Of a stretch of 64,000 nt of DNA, positions 23,847 through 34,628 are shown in pieces. Position numbers and translations under genes: made by a program. The notes under the pieces were generated by a model that ran no database searches, was not told the DNA's origin, and saw only the letters and a program-made list of their open reading frames with translations. This stretch comes from Antitrichia curtipendula (Eukaryota; Streptophyta; Bryopsida; Hypnales; Leucodontaceae), in the NCBI GenBank assembly GCA_951230915.1, contig OX579638.1:3986696-4050695 (forward strand), in the 5' to 3' direction. Each line of letters begins with the position of its first letter. Position 1 is the first letter of the stretch.

Positions 23847-24731
23847 CCCTGTACATCCGCCGCCGGTCTTCCGCCTCGCCCTGTCCGCTCGCGCCACGTG
23901 GCCTCTATCGCCTCCGGATGGTTTTCTCTTTCCCCCGATGAGAGTTTTGCTGCCTCCCGTTGTTTTCTCTCCCGATACTCTTCCTTTCCCCAACCTCACG
24001 CTGTTTTCTCTCCCGATGTTCCAGTCTTCGATCCTGATCCTTTGCGTTTTGTGCCGCTGGTCTTCCGGAGTGGACAACTTCCCTTGTCGTTAGTGAGTGG
24101 AACTCGGCGTTGTTGGCGGCGAGGCGCGTCCGACATTGGAGGATTGCTGGAGCTGCAGGACATTGGAACTACTCCGGGAGCGCGTCCGACCTTGGAGGAG
24201 TTGGAGCAAATAGTACCTGCTTTGCGACGTGCAGCGGGCTTGAAAGAGTTGTTGCGCAGGTGAGTCAATGTCTCCGTTTGAGTGTCCCCACTTGCTCGCT
24301 TTTGGAAATGCATCACGGGATTTTTGTTTTGTGCGTTGAGAACAATTGTGCTGTTAGCTTGTGCTATCTTGTTGGTAGCTTTGACATTGTGGACGTTGGA
24401 CGGCATGTAGATGTTATTAGTAGTTTCATTGAGTTTCGGAGAAATGCTACTCGCTTCCGTTCAAATTTGTCCCACCTCGTTCTTGTGCTCACTGGCGTGC
24501 AAGTTTAAGCTGTATCCATTGCGGTTCTTTGAGTTTGATACATAGTTCAAATTTATGGCTTCCTGATGTTGATCTTTGCCGTCATGTATCAGGAGTTGAG
24601 GCTGCGATTCGTACATTGAAGGTTGCTTTGTGGCCTTGACCACGTTGAAGACGAAGCATGGCAGGACCGTCATCACAACGCAGCGGAGGCCTTCCAATTT
24701 GGAATGACAGGTAAATTCCTCTGAACCGTAT

Positions 24732-25521
24732 GTCGTGAGATCTCACCATACTACCATTACAAAGTTTTAGACAAGAACAGCAGAGGTTTTAGAATTAGCA
24801 GATTGAAGAATGCACGATAATTACAGGTCTGTAGTTCAGAACCCACGGTTTTAAGGTTGTTAAAACCCTGTAACCGCGCATCGTGGCGTGGCATCAACCA
24901 GAGAAATGCATAAGGGGTCAGCCCTATCAGGAGATCCCACGATGAAGTATCCATTAGAGTAGTCCGACTGGGAAATTTGGGACAGTTAATCTGCATTGGA
25001 TGTCCTGTTAATGATTGTATTCACATTCAAATCATCGTGAGATCCCTTGATAACCAAGAGACATCAAAGAAATGAAGGAAATAAGATACTCAATAAGCTG
25101 AAAAAGCAACCGCATAACCGTAAAATCTCACTCCTGAGACTGAAGCTGTAGAATAAAAGAGAGATTACCGTGAGATCTCACGATAACGGATCATGAGTGG
25201 TATCCCAGAACACCAAAGCTTATTGTAGTCTGCCCAACCGGAGCTGCTCCCCTTATAGTGATTGCATCATATGATCCCCTGATAAGCAAGGTAGACCAAC
25301 AGATCATGAATAATAAGTAGTTCAGTCTAAACCCTAAACCCGGATGTGTGAGTGAGGACACATCGTGAGATCTCACGATGACGACCAGTAATAGTCTAGC
25401 ATCGTGAGATCCCCTGATGATGTTCACGTAGGAACTCTCCAGTTCCATTCGAAGCCGCAGTGTCGTAATAATCTGTCATAGAAGCCCTACTGTATAAGCA
25501 GACATTGTGTGATCTCACGAT
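24732..25521. repeat. Palindrome cluster III (eight copies) in intron 1 of the ParB-like gene
   Basis: Copies at 24732-24749, 24926-24943, 25033-25050, 25167-25184, 25266-25283, 25362-25379 (perfect ATCGTGAGATCTCACGAT), 25401-25418 and 25504-25521. Spacing is 39-194 bp. They lie between the proposed exon 1 donor and the exon 2 acceptor, or upstream of the gene if exon 1 is wrong. Confidence 0.9.
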
Positions 25522-26975
25522 GATTCCAGATGTGGACCTGCTATGATGACACTCTAATCTAACACTTCGTATGATATGAAATGCTGCAGTGGTGCACAGA
25601 TGCAGGACATTCCTGAGGACTTGAGCCCAAGGAAGCTTGCAGCCTTTGTCGACTGCTGGATACATTCCTTCGAGTACATCGGAGAGCACAATCCGGCGGA
25701 AGTTTTCCGATGCAACCTCAGCGTCACGGAGTGGTGGCTGGAGTTCGTGATAGAGGAAGGCAAGGCTCTCATCGTCCCGATGTTGAGACATCTCGACAGG
25801 GTGCACAAACCAGCTGGGCTAAACGTCACGGAGATGCAGGGCCTTGATGGGCATACAGTTCTTGTCGTTGTGGAGGAAAAGATACCGAAGAGTGACCAGT
25901 TCATCACCTACGGCTTAATCCTGGACTACGCTAAGCTCAACATGACGAAGTGCAAGTCCATGACAGACAGATCCTTGCTGTTCTGTAGAAGCACCTCATC
26001 ACCCCATTGGAGTGTGGCTGAAATGAAATCTTAGTGGGATTTGATTGACGAGGATCGGATCGACGTTGGAGCTCCCGAGCGTCCAGTTGTTCACGGTACT
26101 CCTACCAAACCATCTCCGAAGAAGAAGGCCAAGAAGCGCAAGTCAGTTGCCGGAGCTCCAGGTGACAAAAAGGTGGTAGAAGAAGCCACATCATCTGGGA
26201 AAAAGCGAAAGGTAGGGACCGAGTTATCTATTCACGTGTGCGTGAATATGGAAGAGAGCGAAATCAAGAAGCTGACAAGGGAGGACATGACTAAGATGAA
26301 GAAGTTGTATGACACCCATTTCACGGACTTGTACCGATGGGGGAAGAAACCATTCTGCAACGTGGCCAGAAATCCCATCCGCGTACACTACGATTGCCTG
26401 CACGAGGCTCCCCCCGGAATTCTCGTGTACAGAGGGATAGAGCAAAGCCGCCTTGAAGGGATCACGAACAAGGCCAGAATCGCACCTGACTTCGACTCAG
26501 ATAATAGAGTTATAACGGTGCTCCCTGTCGAGCGCGATCCTTATGGGGACAAGAAGAAGGCCGACTTCTACAAAGAGGAGCCCAACAATGCGGTTTTCAG
26601 CACAAAGACTCAGTACTTCATTATAGGGGGACAACACACTATGAGGGCGTACAGGAATCTGGTGAAAGACGGCGAGATAGCAGAGGCGGACAGGAAGTTA
26701 GCGACGACATTCAACATAGTACCCATCTTCGCCAAGAAGGAGAACTTCGATAACATGTTGTTGCTTTCACGGGCCCTCAACCAAAATCTTGCTGGCGAAC
26801 AGAAAGAGCAGTGCTTCACGAAGCAACTAATCAACGCCAGGATCAAATGGAGAGACATGGGCAGCCCGCAACCAGCACTCTTCGGCAGGCACCACGACAA
26901 GAAGTACCTGGTATGAGTGATGTCAAATGCCCTCATTTGGTCGGTCCACTGCTAAATGCAGTCTTCATTCTCAAT

Positions 26976-28910
26976 ATCGTGGGATCCCCTGATGCTAATG
27001 TAGCTCTCAATCTAGGATCATGAGTTCGCTTACTCTAGAATGAAATGTCCACTTCGATTGTCGAAATACACGGTGACTTCCTCCAAAATAGTATATCATC
27101 GTGAGATCCCCTGATGCTTCAATGCTGTACACGGTCCTGTACTAATAGTCCCGTTGTGTTTCTGGTCTTGAGCAGGCATTTCATCCGTCCCTTGTAACAA
27201 TCTTCACGGGTCAGAAGCCGAAAGACAACAAGGAGCTGCGGATTCCACTTGCCTTTCTCGAGGACGACAAGGATGTTGACAGATGGATTAAAATCGAGGA
27301 GAAGTACATGACAGGGTTGCTGCCGGACACCGCAGGGTCAGTCAATGAGATCGGATCTCTGAAGCGCAAGCCCCTTACTGCAAACGATTTCAAGACGTTG
27401 TATGGGCTTCGAGCGGAAGACATCAACTACCTTGCGACTCTCGTGGAAGAGAAAATAATTTCCGTGAAGAGCGGCAAGGTCAAGACCCCGAAATCCCTCA
27501 CAACTCTTGCTTCGGCAGGCGCCAAGGAGCGCCTCATTCGGGGGATGAAGAACGAGTTGATGCTTCACTATAGGAAGCATCCACTACCCAGCAAGAAGCC
27601 GGAGTACGAACCATACTCCCCAACGGAGTGGGACAACTTCGCGAAGGAGAAGGGAATAGATCGCGAGCAAGTAGAGCTTTGGGTGAACAAAGCCATGGAT
27701 TCGCATTCCGGATCGAAGTGGCTGCTGGATCGCACAGCGGGGCTTAACAAGACGATCGACCCGGCTGACTGTCCGCAATTTGTGCGGGACATGTGGGAGG
27801 CGTACTTCAGTTCGACGGCGACCATTGGAGTGGAGGAGGCGCTTGAGAAGGGGTACTCCGAGAACTACATGTGCAGAGTCTTGGACGACCACTCCGGGAA
27901 TCTCAGCAGTGTTCTGAGGAACCCCGACGTCGTTTCTTGGCGGGATGGAAGTAAGCCGCACATGTACTTCTGGTTTCTCTTTGAGTAGACGGATTTGGGA
28001 TCACGGGCAAAACTTCTGGAGGATCGAAGACTGAGACTATTCTTCGACGCTTTGGAGTGCTACGACCCATTCACGAAGCTTATCACAGCCCGGTCTGCCG
28101 CCGTACTCCTTACTGATGCAGAGGGATACCACATGCTGTGTCTTCATTTGGAGAAGAGAAGACGTGAAAACGGCAACACTAGAGTATGGGACCTGCACCT
28201 CGTCAATTACATGACGGCACCAGAGGACGGATTCCCGGAGGCTGTCGCCGGGGAGGGCTTCAACGTCTTCGTTGTGTTCTGCTTCGGGTACAACAAGGAA
28301 TATGGTTCGCAATTGTCGTTCAAAACGTTCTTCCCGGGAGAATCTAAAAAGATGAAGCAAGTGTACAGGTCCAAAGAGCATCGGGATGACTTCACATATT
28401 GGAGACGGCAGAATGTACCGTACTTGAAGATTTCGACGGCCATGATCATCTTCTTCGAGCACGTATATGGCGACCTTATCCTCGTCAACATTAACGGTGG
28501 ACCAGAGTTTACATTCCTAGGAATGGTACGCAACTGATTGTCCCTCTCCTTTTCATCGCCTTCCAATATTATGTTGATCCCATAAACTAGCAGATACTGA
28601 CGTACTCTTCTTCCCCATCTGCTGTAGAGTGCCAAAGTGAAAGTCCTCGAAGTTGTGAAATCCGCGGAGGCTGCATATGAAAGTCAAGCCTTTGCGAGAC
28701 AAATGTGGGACCACTTCCACTTGAAGCCGAAGCCACTGTCTGAGCACCAAGTACTGAACGACGAGGAGCAGGACTCGGATGAGGAGGAAGAAGCGTACAA
28801 GGAATTGGACAATTCCGGTGAACGAGAACATGAAGGAGGAACCGGATTATTGCAGGGGAACAATAAGGTCAGTGTACACTTCTTGTTGAGCCATTGTGAG
28901 ATCTCCGGAT
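26976..28910. repeat. Palindrome copies in introns 2 and 4 of the ParB-like gene
   Basis: Copies at 26976-26993 and 27098-27115 lie in intron 2 (26911-27175), and one at 28893-28910 (ATTGTGAGATCTCCGGAT) lies in intron 4 (28868-28965). The 102-bp intron 3 has none. Confidence 0.85.
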
Positions 28911-29723
28911 GCCTGGCAGCGCACATCAATGATATACGCTATCCCAATGGCTTACTGATTTCCAGTGTCGTTGGCATGTTCCGACGCAGGAGGACTTTCC
29001 GCGAGGAAGGGGGCAGACGGGTGACTTCGAGACTCCGCCTTTGGTCAACAAGATAGAAAAGGAAGTTCGTCCAGCGCGGGAGAGCGGGAGGGAAAGGCAT
29101 GGGGAGGGAGTTCGGGATTCACCAGCTGGTTCAGGTGCTGCTCGTCACTATAGTGAGTTGGAGGACGACGCTGCGGACGCGGCGCTTACTGACAAGAGAA
29201 AACTCCGTAAGAAAGCCGTCAAAAACTCTTCGAAGTCAGTCAGAGGTCCAGAGCAGTCGACGCAGGAGAAGCGGAAAAAACCAGAAATCAAGAAGAAGCT
29301 TTCTGATGTTCTGGAGAAGGTGAAGGACAAGGTAATCGTTAAGAAGAAGAGCAAGAGCACCGCAGTGCTAGTGGCGGAGAAGTTCCTGGAGGACGGAATC
29401 ACCTCGTCACCTGACGTGGAAGTGATTGAGAAGGACCGGTTTGTTCGTCACTCAGATCCTGAGATGGTGGCAACCGGAAATCAACAGGGCAAGGGCTCCG
29501 GCGACGATGCAGTGGATTCGCCGTCACCGGAAGCGTCGAAAGCCGCGAAGACACTTGTTTCCTGCGCCTCTTGACCGTCACATTTAGAGTCCGCCGACGA
29601 TACACTCTCGGGTGCTGAGCACCCTCAGATGTCTGATGCGGAGCAGGGAAATGGAGAGGGTCCGATCGTTCAGTCACCTGTGAAGGAGGCAGGACGACCG
29701 CAGGAGGAAGTTGCCCAGCCGTC

Positions 29724-30059
29724 ATCGGGGGATCTCACGATGGCACAGGAGGACCCGGTTGTCGTTAGGCAAGACGGTCAGTCACCTAGCCCTGCACTTG
29801 GCTGCACGCTGGAGCTTTCCGGCATACATGAAGAGGTGAATCAGTTGAGGATTGGAGAGTCTGAGCTACTATCGAGTCCTGCAAGTGAGACACGGATCCC
29901 AGGGAAGGAGGAATCAGAACTTGCAACCGGCACTTTGGTATCGGGTGAGATGCTAAAGGAGACACCGGTTATCTCCCATGACTATGTTACTTCTAGATGT
30001 AAGGGGAAGGGTATAAAGACGGTGGAGGAGAACCTTCCTTCATCGAGGGATCCCACGAT
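29724..30059. repeat. Two palindrome copies inside exon 5
   Basis: 29724-29741 (ATCGGGGGATCTCACGAT, encoding SSGDLTM) and 30042-30059 (ATCGAGGGATCCCACGAT, encoding SSRDPTI). Both are read in the same phase as the exonic copy at 18295. In that phase the canonical ATCGTGAG would place TGA in frame; both copies carry bases that avoid it. Confidence 0.85.
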
Positions 30060-30610
30060 AGTACCTTTGGAAAAGCGCGTGCAGGTGGACATGAGTGTTG
30101 ACGTTCGAAGGGATGCTATGACGGATTTGGACTTATTCAGTCCCGTATCAGGTAGGGACTCGTCGAGGCTTGAGGAGGCATTTGTAGTAAACATCGCCCT
30201 CAAGGCAGCAGGTGAGGTTGCTCGAGAAAGCGATACAAGTGTGGACACGGGGGTTTTGGATGCCTTGCCCTTAGATGGGGCAGAGGTTCTGAAGGTCAAC
30301 AATTTTGATGTGTTCAAGGAGTTATGTCATTTCTTGAGTCTAAATTCATACCCCAATCGACGACTAGATAATCCGAAGTCAAAGCATCTGGAAGCCGTAA
30401 GGCAAGCAAATCGTTTCATATACAAAGAGGTGTTTAACTGGAATCTTGAACAGGGGGCGCCGTCACAAGATGCTTTGAAAGTACCGGAGAGCGATGCGCC
30501 GAAGCAGAGGGGAAATGAGACGGAAGACGTCACAGGTGCTTGAGTGCTCTACTATTTCATTGTATCATATTTTGTTTTAAAGCTATGTCTCCTGAATTGA
30601 CTCTAACTAC

Positions 30611-31288
30611 ATGTTTCTTTTGTCTTTTGCAAAGCTTGGAATGCCTTCCTTGCTTGTGGCGAGTTCATCGAGAGAGGTAGTTTTCAGACGGTACTCTGTG
30701 GTCCTTGACCTCAATGGGCTTCTTCTTCACAGATCCTTTGATGATCGTAATCGACGCAAGATTGTACCCCGTCCGGGTGTTGTAGAGTTCCTTGACTGGT
30801 TGCGTAGACATGCAGCCGTTGCGTTCTGGAGCAGCGCTTTGAGCCGGAATGTGAGGTCTCTACTGGATACCCTTCTACGGCCCACCTCATTTAAAGCAGC
30901 GGACGTCATTGTTCTCTCGCAGGAGGATTGCAGGGTGTCGTCCTTTAGAGACCGCAACAATCCGGATAGGCCCTACTTCCTGAAGGATCTGACCACCTTC
31001 GCCACAATCGCGAATTTGAATTCCTTAGACAATGTTCTTCTAATTGATGACAGTCCGATTAAGAACCTCCTGAATGATCCATGCACCGCCGTTCATCCGA
31101 AAACATGGGCCGGTGATCTGAGGGACTACTTCTTGGAGGGGCAGTTGAAGCCATGGCTTCAAGATCTGTTTCAGTCAAACGAGAGTGTTGTCTCCTACGT
31201 CTTGAACCATCCACTTCCGGGTGGTCAGAGGTCGGAGATTAAGTTTTCCAGGCTGGCGAAGAGTATTCTGGGCGGAATTCCTAAATAG
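30611..31288 (+). CDS. FCP1/SCP-type HAD phosphatase-like protein
   Basis: 225 residues from an ATG at 30611, or the last exon of the upstream gene, since AAAG|CTTGG at 30634 is a plausible acceptor. HAD motif I reads VVLDLNGLLLHR: the nucleophile Asp is present, but the usual second Asp of DxD is Asn, a change that would be expected to weaken or abolish phosphatase chemistry. Motif II is FWSSALSRNV, and motif III/IV includes NVLLIDDSPIKN with the acidic pair. The spacing fits the FCP1 homology domain (NIF family), whose members act on the RNA polymerase II CTD or other phosphoproteins. The open frame is intact, unlike its neighbours, and ends in TAG. Domain assignment is good; activity and substrate are unknown. 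Confidence 0.7.
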   Translation: MFLLSFAKLGMPSLLVASSSREVVFRRYSVVLDLNGLLLHRSFDDRNRRKIVPRPGVVEFLDWLRRHAAVAFWSSALSRNVRSLLDTLLRPTSFKAADVIVLSQEDCRVSSFRDRNNPDRPYFLKDLTTFATIANLNSLDNVLLIDDSPIKNLLNDPCTAVHPKTWAGDLRDYFLEGQLKPWLQDLFQSNESVVSYVLNHPLPGGQRSEIKFSRLAKSILGGIPK

Positions 31289-31316
31289 GGCTGTTTTTTC
31301 ATACTCGGTAGGCGTT

Positions 31317-33560
31317 ATCAGGAGATCTCACGATGATATCTGGGACTTCTTTATAAGTAGAGATAGTGGGTGTCACAATATTGGTAGAACAGACTATAAT
31401 CATAGTAAATGTATCTTCTGTAACTGACTTCGACGCTTATGTTCATAACAGAGAAACTGGTTGACCTTATAAATTTACTTGTAATCTTCATAGTAATGCG
31501 ATCATCGTGATATCTCACGATGCTTTCTTTTACTTCAATGTTGTTGTAGTCGAATACCAAGTTGTTCTTGTTCTCTCTTTAAAGTACTCTATTTTCCGTC
31601 CCTTCTGTGAGTTACTGTTTTCTAATGTCTGTAATCGATATGATGGGAATTTCCAGCGAATTCGCTAATGTGGTTGTTTATTTCTTAGTATGGCCGTCTG
31701 TTTTCCATGATCCTGTAATATGTAAATTATAATCCTTCGGGCAGACTCAATTTGTTAAATTTGCGTAGTTTTAGGATTTTCTTGGAAGAAATGTAGATGT
31801 CTGATTTGTCTCACAAATGCTCTCCGTTTTATGAGTCCTTCATTATGTTTTTGTCAGATACTTCATTTACGCTCTCGGTATTCTATTACCCCTCTACCTT
31901 CTTTGGAATAATTTTAATCGTATTTGAATTGTGGTAAGTTGGGGCCCCTAGCCTTCCCACTGTTGACTCTTCATCAGGAGATCTCCCGTTACATGATTCC
32001 TTATACATGTCATATCTTTATTCTGAGTGCGTATGGTATCATTGTTTTGTTTCTTATTTCTTTCGCTTAGAATTTGTTCTTACAATATATATTTTTTTTT
32101 CTTACCAACTTATTTGTCCATCAGTAATATGGACACTGGTTCAGTTCGCTTTTGCATAAATTCTTCGGATGTTTTTTTGTAATAAGCTCGTCCATTACCT
32201 CATCCGGAGATCTCCTGATGTTCGATAATTCTGCTTTTCGGGTACAGGTGTATTACTCTTTTACAGTCTGCATCACGAGATTTTACGATACGAATCTTCA
32301 TGGTTTACCTCAGTCCGAATTCTTTTCCTCTGAGTCTACCACCACATGTGGAGGTAGTTTTTTAGTTCATTTTAGTTTATGAATGATCTACATTCTCCAT
32401 AAGCAGTTCACTTAAGAATGGAGCCCTACTTCTCTCGATCATCTCGGAATTACTTTGAACCGATGGGAGCATAATTACACAAGTCTCACATTTTTCCCAA
32501 AGCTTCTGGGGTCGTCGGAAGTACGAATTGTTTTCTGCGTTCTTCTTTATAATTTTATTAGTAAATCGGAATGCTTGATTACTGCAGTTCATGGAACACT
32601 GATCCCTTGTTCGGGTATGCTACAGACAGTTTCATAGGATATATTCCATCAGGAGATCTCTCGATAATTAAGGTCAAATTTCCTTTCATTATAGGTATTG
32701 TGTCCTTGACTATGGGCGGGTGTTGTTCTCTGCAGGCGGTGGTGATCCGGGTACTCACGGGTGCTCTCTGCAGTGGCGATTCTCCTTCAGATCTCCAGAT
32801 TAATGTGAAGACATTATCACGCTTCGAGGCGTTCATTAGTCTTCTGCTGACAACGACTTCCGTTTTCCTCTGGTCGAATATGCATTGGTCGTCATTGAAA
32901 GAGATTCTTGCACGTTTTCTTCCACAAAAACTTATTTCGAGGTTATGGCGGATAACTTGTGGATGTGATTTACATTGCAAGTTGCAACTGCATCATCCTC
33001 ATCGTCGACATGTATTGAAGACCCTCGTTAGTGATCCTCATGCCAAGGAGGTACTTAGGAATCGAACGGTTCATTTCCTTGATATAGATCCTATGAACAT
33101 GCGGATGCATTTAATCCCCCCGGTCATACATGTTAGAGATGACCCCAATTACTTGTATAGTAGACTCTGAAATGCAAGCTAATTTCATATTCATTTCAGA
33201 GGCGCACGCCTAAGTATGCTTTGGTGTATCTTTATGAATGAATTGTGGTGATTTCACCTTACTTCACTATACAATTGTCTCTATTTTGCAGAAATCTCTC
33301 TATTTGCATGCATTGAACATGTCATCCTATATGCCTGTATAATGCTATGGGAATTTCATCTGGAGATCTCTTGATCTCCAATTCCCAATTTCAGTGATGG
33401 ATTTCATACCTCCATTTTGTTGTGGATCTCAATGCTTCTAACGAAATAAACATGTAGACATGTTAGCATTTGAATTCACAATATTTACACATGGTCTGCA
33501 ATTTCCAGAAGTAAATTTGTGGACAAGTATTTCAATCTCTACATCATGAAATCCCTAGAT
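31317..33560. repeat. Palindrome cluster IV (eight copies) after the HAD-like gene
   Basis: Copies at 31317-31334, 31504-31521, 31973-31990, 32202-32219, 32272-32289, 32648-32665, 33358-33375 and 33543-33560, with a decayed one at 33731-33748. They flank the second HAD-like fragment and grow weaker towards the right limit of the block. Confidence 0.85.
32736..33170 (+). pseudogene. Second HAD/FCP1-like fragment, motif I missing
   Basis: An open frame after a good acceptor (TTCTCTGCAG|GCGGTG at 32735/32736) runs 144 residues to a TGA. It parallels the C-terminal two thirds of the HAD-like gene 1.5 kb upstream: RFEAFISLLLTTTSVFLWSN corresponds to motif II (EFLDWLRR...FWSS), and NRTVHFLDIDPMNM corresponds to the acidic motif. 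The N-terminal DxD motif is not visible, so either an upstream exon is undetected or the gene is truncated. Similarity to the upstream gene is at the level of motifs only, so tandem origin is tentative. Confidence 0.4.
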
Positions 33561-34628
33561 GATGGATTTGTTTCAATGAATAAAACAGCAAAAAACGCAC
33601 CCTAAACGCTTACAATGCCAAAGCGTGTTCTGTTATATGGCTTTTAATATACATATGTGCTCAATTACCTATTATCCTAGCTACTTTCAACATCATGACG
33701 ATGATTTTTTCCATAATGTCGGTTGTAATCATCATGGGATATCTTCCAAAAAGTCCGAAATTGGGCCCAAAGTCCAAAAGTAGTTAAATAGGGCATTTTC
33801 TAAATGAGCTTCAGTTTTGTTTTAATCTCCTTCTTTCCTTCACTAATTGTATTATAAGTCAAAGCTTTGTCGTCTCTTGGGTGTTTGGCAAAGTTCTAGA
33901 TACTTCTAAAACATTCAAAGTCAAAATTCTACAGTCTCTTGATTCACTTTTCAAACTCTAACAATTCCTATAATGTCTAAGTTCAAAGCTTTGCCATATG
34001 GGAAGAAATACATAAAGTATTAGATAAATCTAGACAAGGAAAAGTTAGTAAAACTTGTTCGTACAATAACCAACTCTTATACAACATGTGTTAGTATGAA
34101 CAAATAAACGTCAAAATAAACATAACTTTGTTAGTATATCCCAATACACAGCTTCTAGGAAAAAATTTACTGAAAGATTTTCCATTTAAAAATATGCAAA
34201 ACTCAACATGTGCTAGAGGTCCCTCAAAGCAACATCACCAAGGTACGATGGAGGGTGTGCTCTAGGATTTGTACAACAACAAGATTCAAATAAAAACTCA
34301 AATAAAAACAAACAAGTTAGTAACAAGAACTTGCAACAATTGCATACAATAACAAACTTTGAAGGGACCCCAATGTCCTTTGAAGGGAGCTTAAAAAAAC
34401 AAAAACAAAGCATGAAAGGCTTCTAAAACAATCGTTTAAGTAATTTACCTTACAAATGATCAAACTCAATTAAATGAATCCAACAAAGTACAAGTGCCAA
34501 AAAATGGCTACAAAGGGGTTAGAAGGGATGTTTTGAGAAGAGTAGGGATGCCCTTATATAATCTTTCAAAAGCACCACCTCCTCTCATTTTCAAACAATA
34601 ATCTTATCATCTAAGATTTTCATCTTAA
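33561..34628. other. Right margin of the palindrome block and intergenic sequence
   Basis: After the last palindrome copies the sequence becomes ordinary AT-rich DNA. No gene, terminal repeat or target-site duplication marking a right end was identified. Confidence 0.45.

Larger units (their letters stand above)
23847..30543 (+). pseudogene. Multi-exon gene for a nuclear protein with a ParB/DGQHR-like domain, interrupted by stops
   Basis: Proposed exons: up to 24259; 25590-26910; 27176-28525; 28628-28867; 28966-30541. All junctions are GT-AG and keep the frame; no ATG was found for the first. Exon 2 has a basic nuclear-localisation-like run (KPSPKKKAKKRKS) and then a ParB/sulfiredoxin-type domain whose key motif reads FIIGGQHTMRAYRNL (GGQHT at 26626-26640; family norm DGQHR or GERR). 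NPIRVHYDCLHEAPP precedes it and RALNQNLAGEQKEQ follows. Exons 3-4 are unrecognised; exon 5 is Lys- then Glu/Ser-rich. In-frame stops interrupt it: TAG 26032-26034, TAG 27986-27988, TGA 29572-29574. The frame stays open and protein-like across each. ParB-fold proteins bind palindromes or act as nucleases; here either role is inference. The link of exon 1 to exon 2 is the weakest part. Confidence 0.6.
13974..33748. mobile_element. Putative ~20 kb composite element defined by an 18-bp palindromic repeat
   Basis: The limits are set only by the outermost recognisable copies of the palindrome (a half-site at 13974, a decayed copy at 33731-33748). Inside are at least 35 copies; outside I found none. 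The block carries a DUF7869-like transposase-type gene (minus), a ParB/DGQHR-like multi-exon gene (plus), an FCP1/HAD-like gene and a second HAD-like fragment. It is GC-richer than the flanks except in the middle (about 20.3-23.8 kb). No terminal inverted repeat or target-site duplication was identified, so mobility is inference. It could instead be two adjacent elements or a host locus invaded by the palindrome. Confidence 0.45.

Noticed and set aside
15655..27988. Reassigned TAG codon (TAG read as glutamine) in the 20 kb block
   Set aside because: Five TAGs interrupt otherwise good frames, but a TGA (29572) and a frameshift (near 15490) do the same, and the intact peroxidase and PYL genes use standard stops. 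Decay by C-to-T change explains it more simply.
15655..29574. U-to-C RNA editing restoring the stops
   Set aside because: Such editing is known for organelle transcripts of some land plants. These are nuclear-looking, intron-containing genes, and nothing in the sequence supports editing.
13974..33748. CRISPR-like array
   Set aside because: The palindromes are irregularly spaced (24 bp to several kb), lie in introns and exons, and no cas genes are present.
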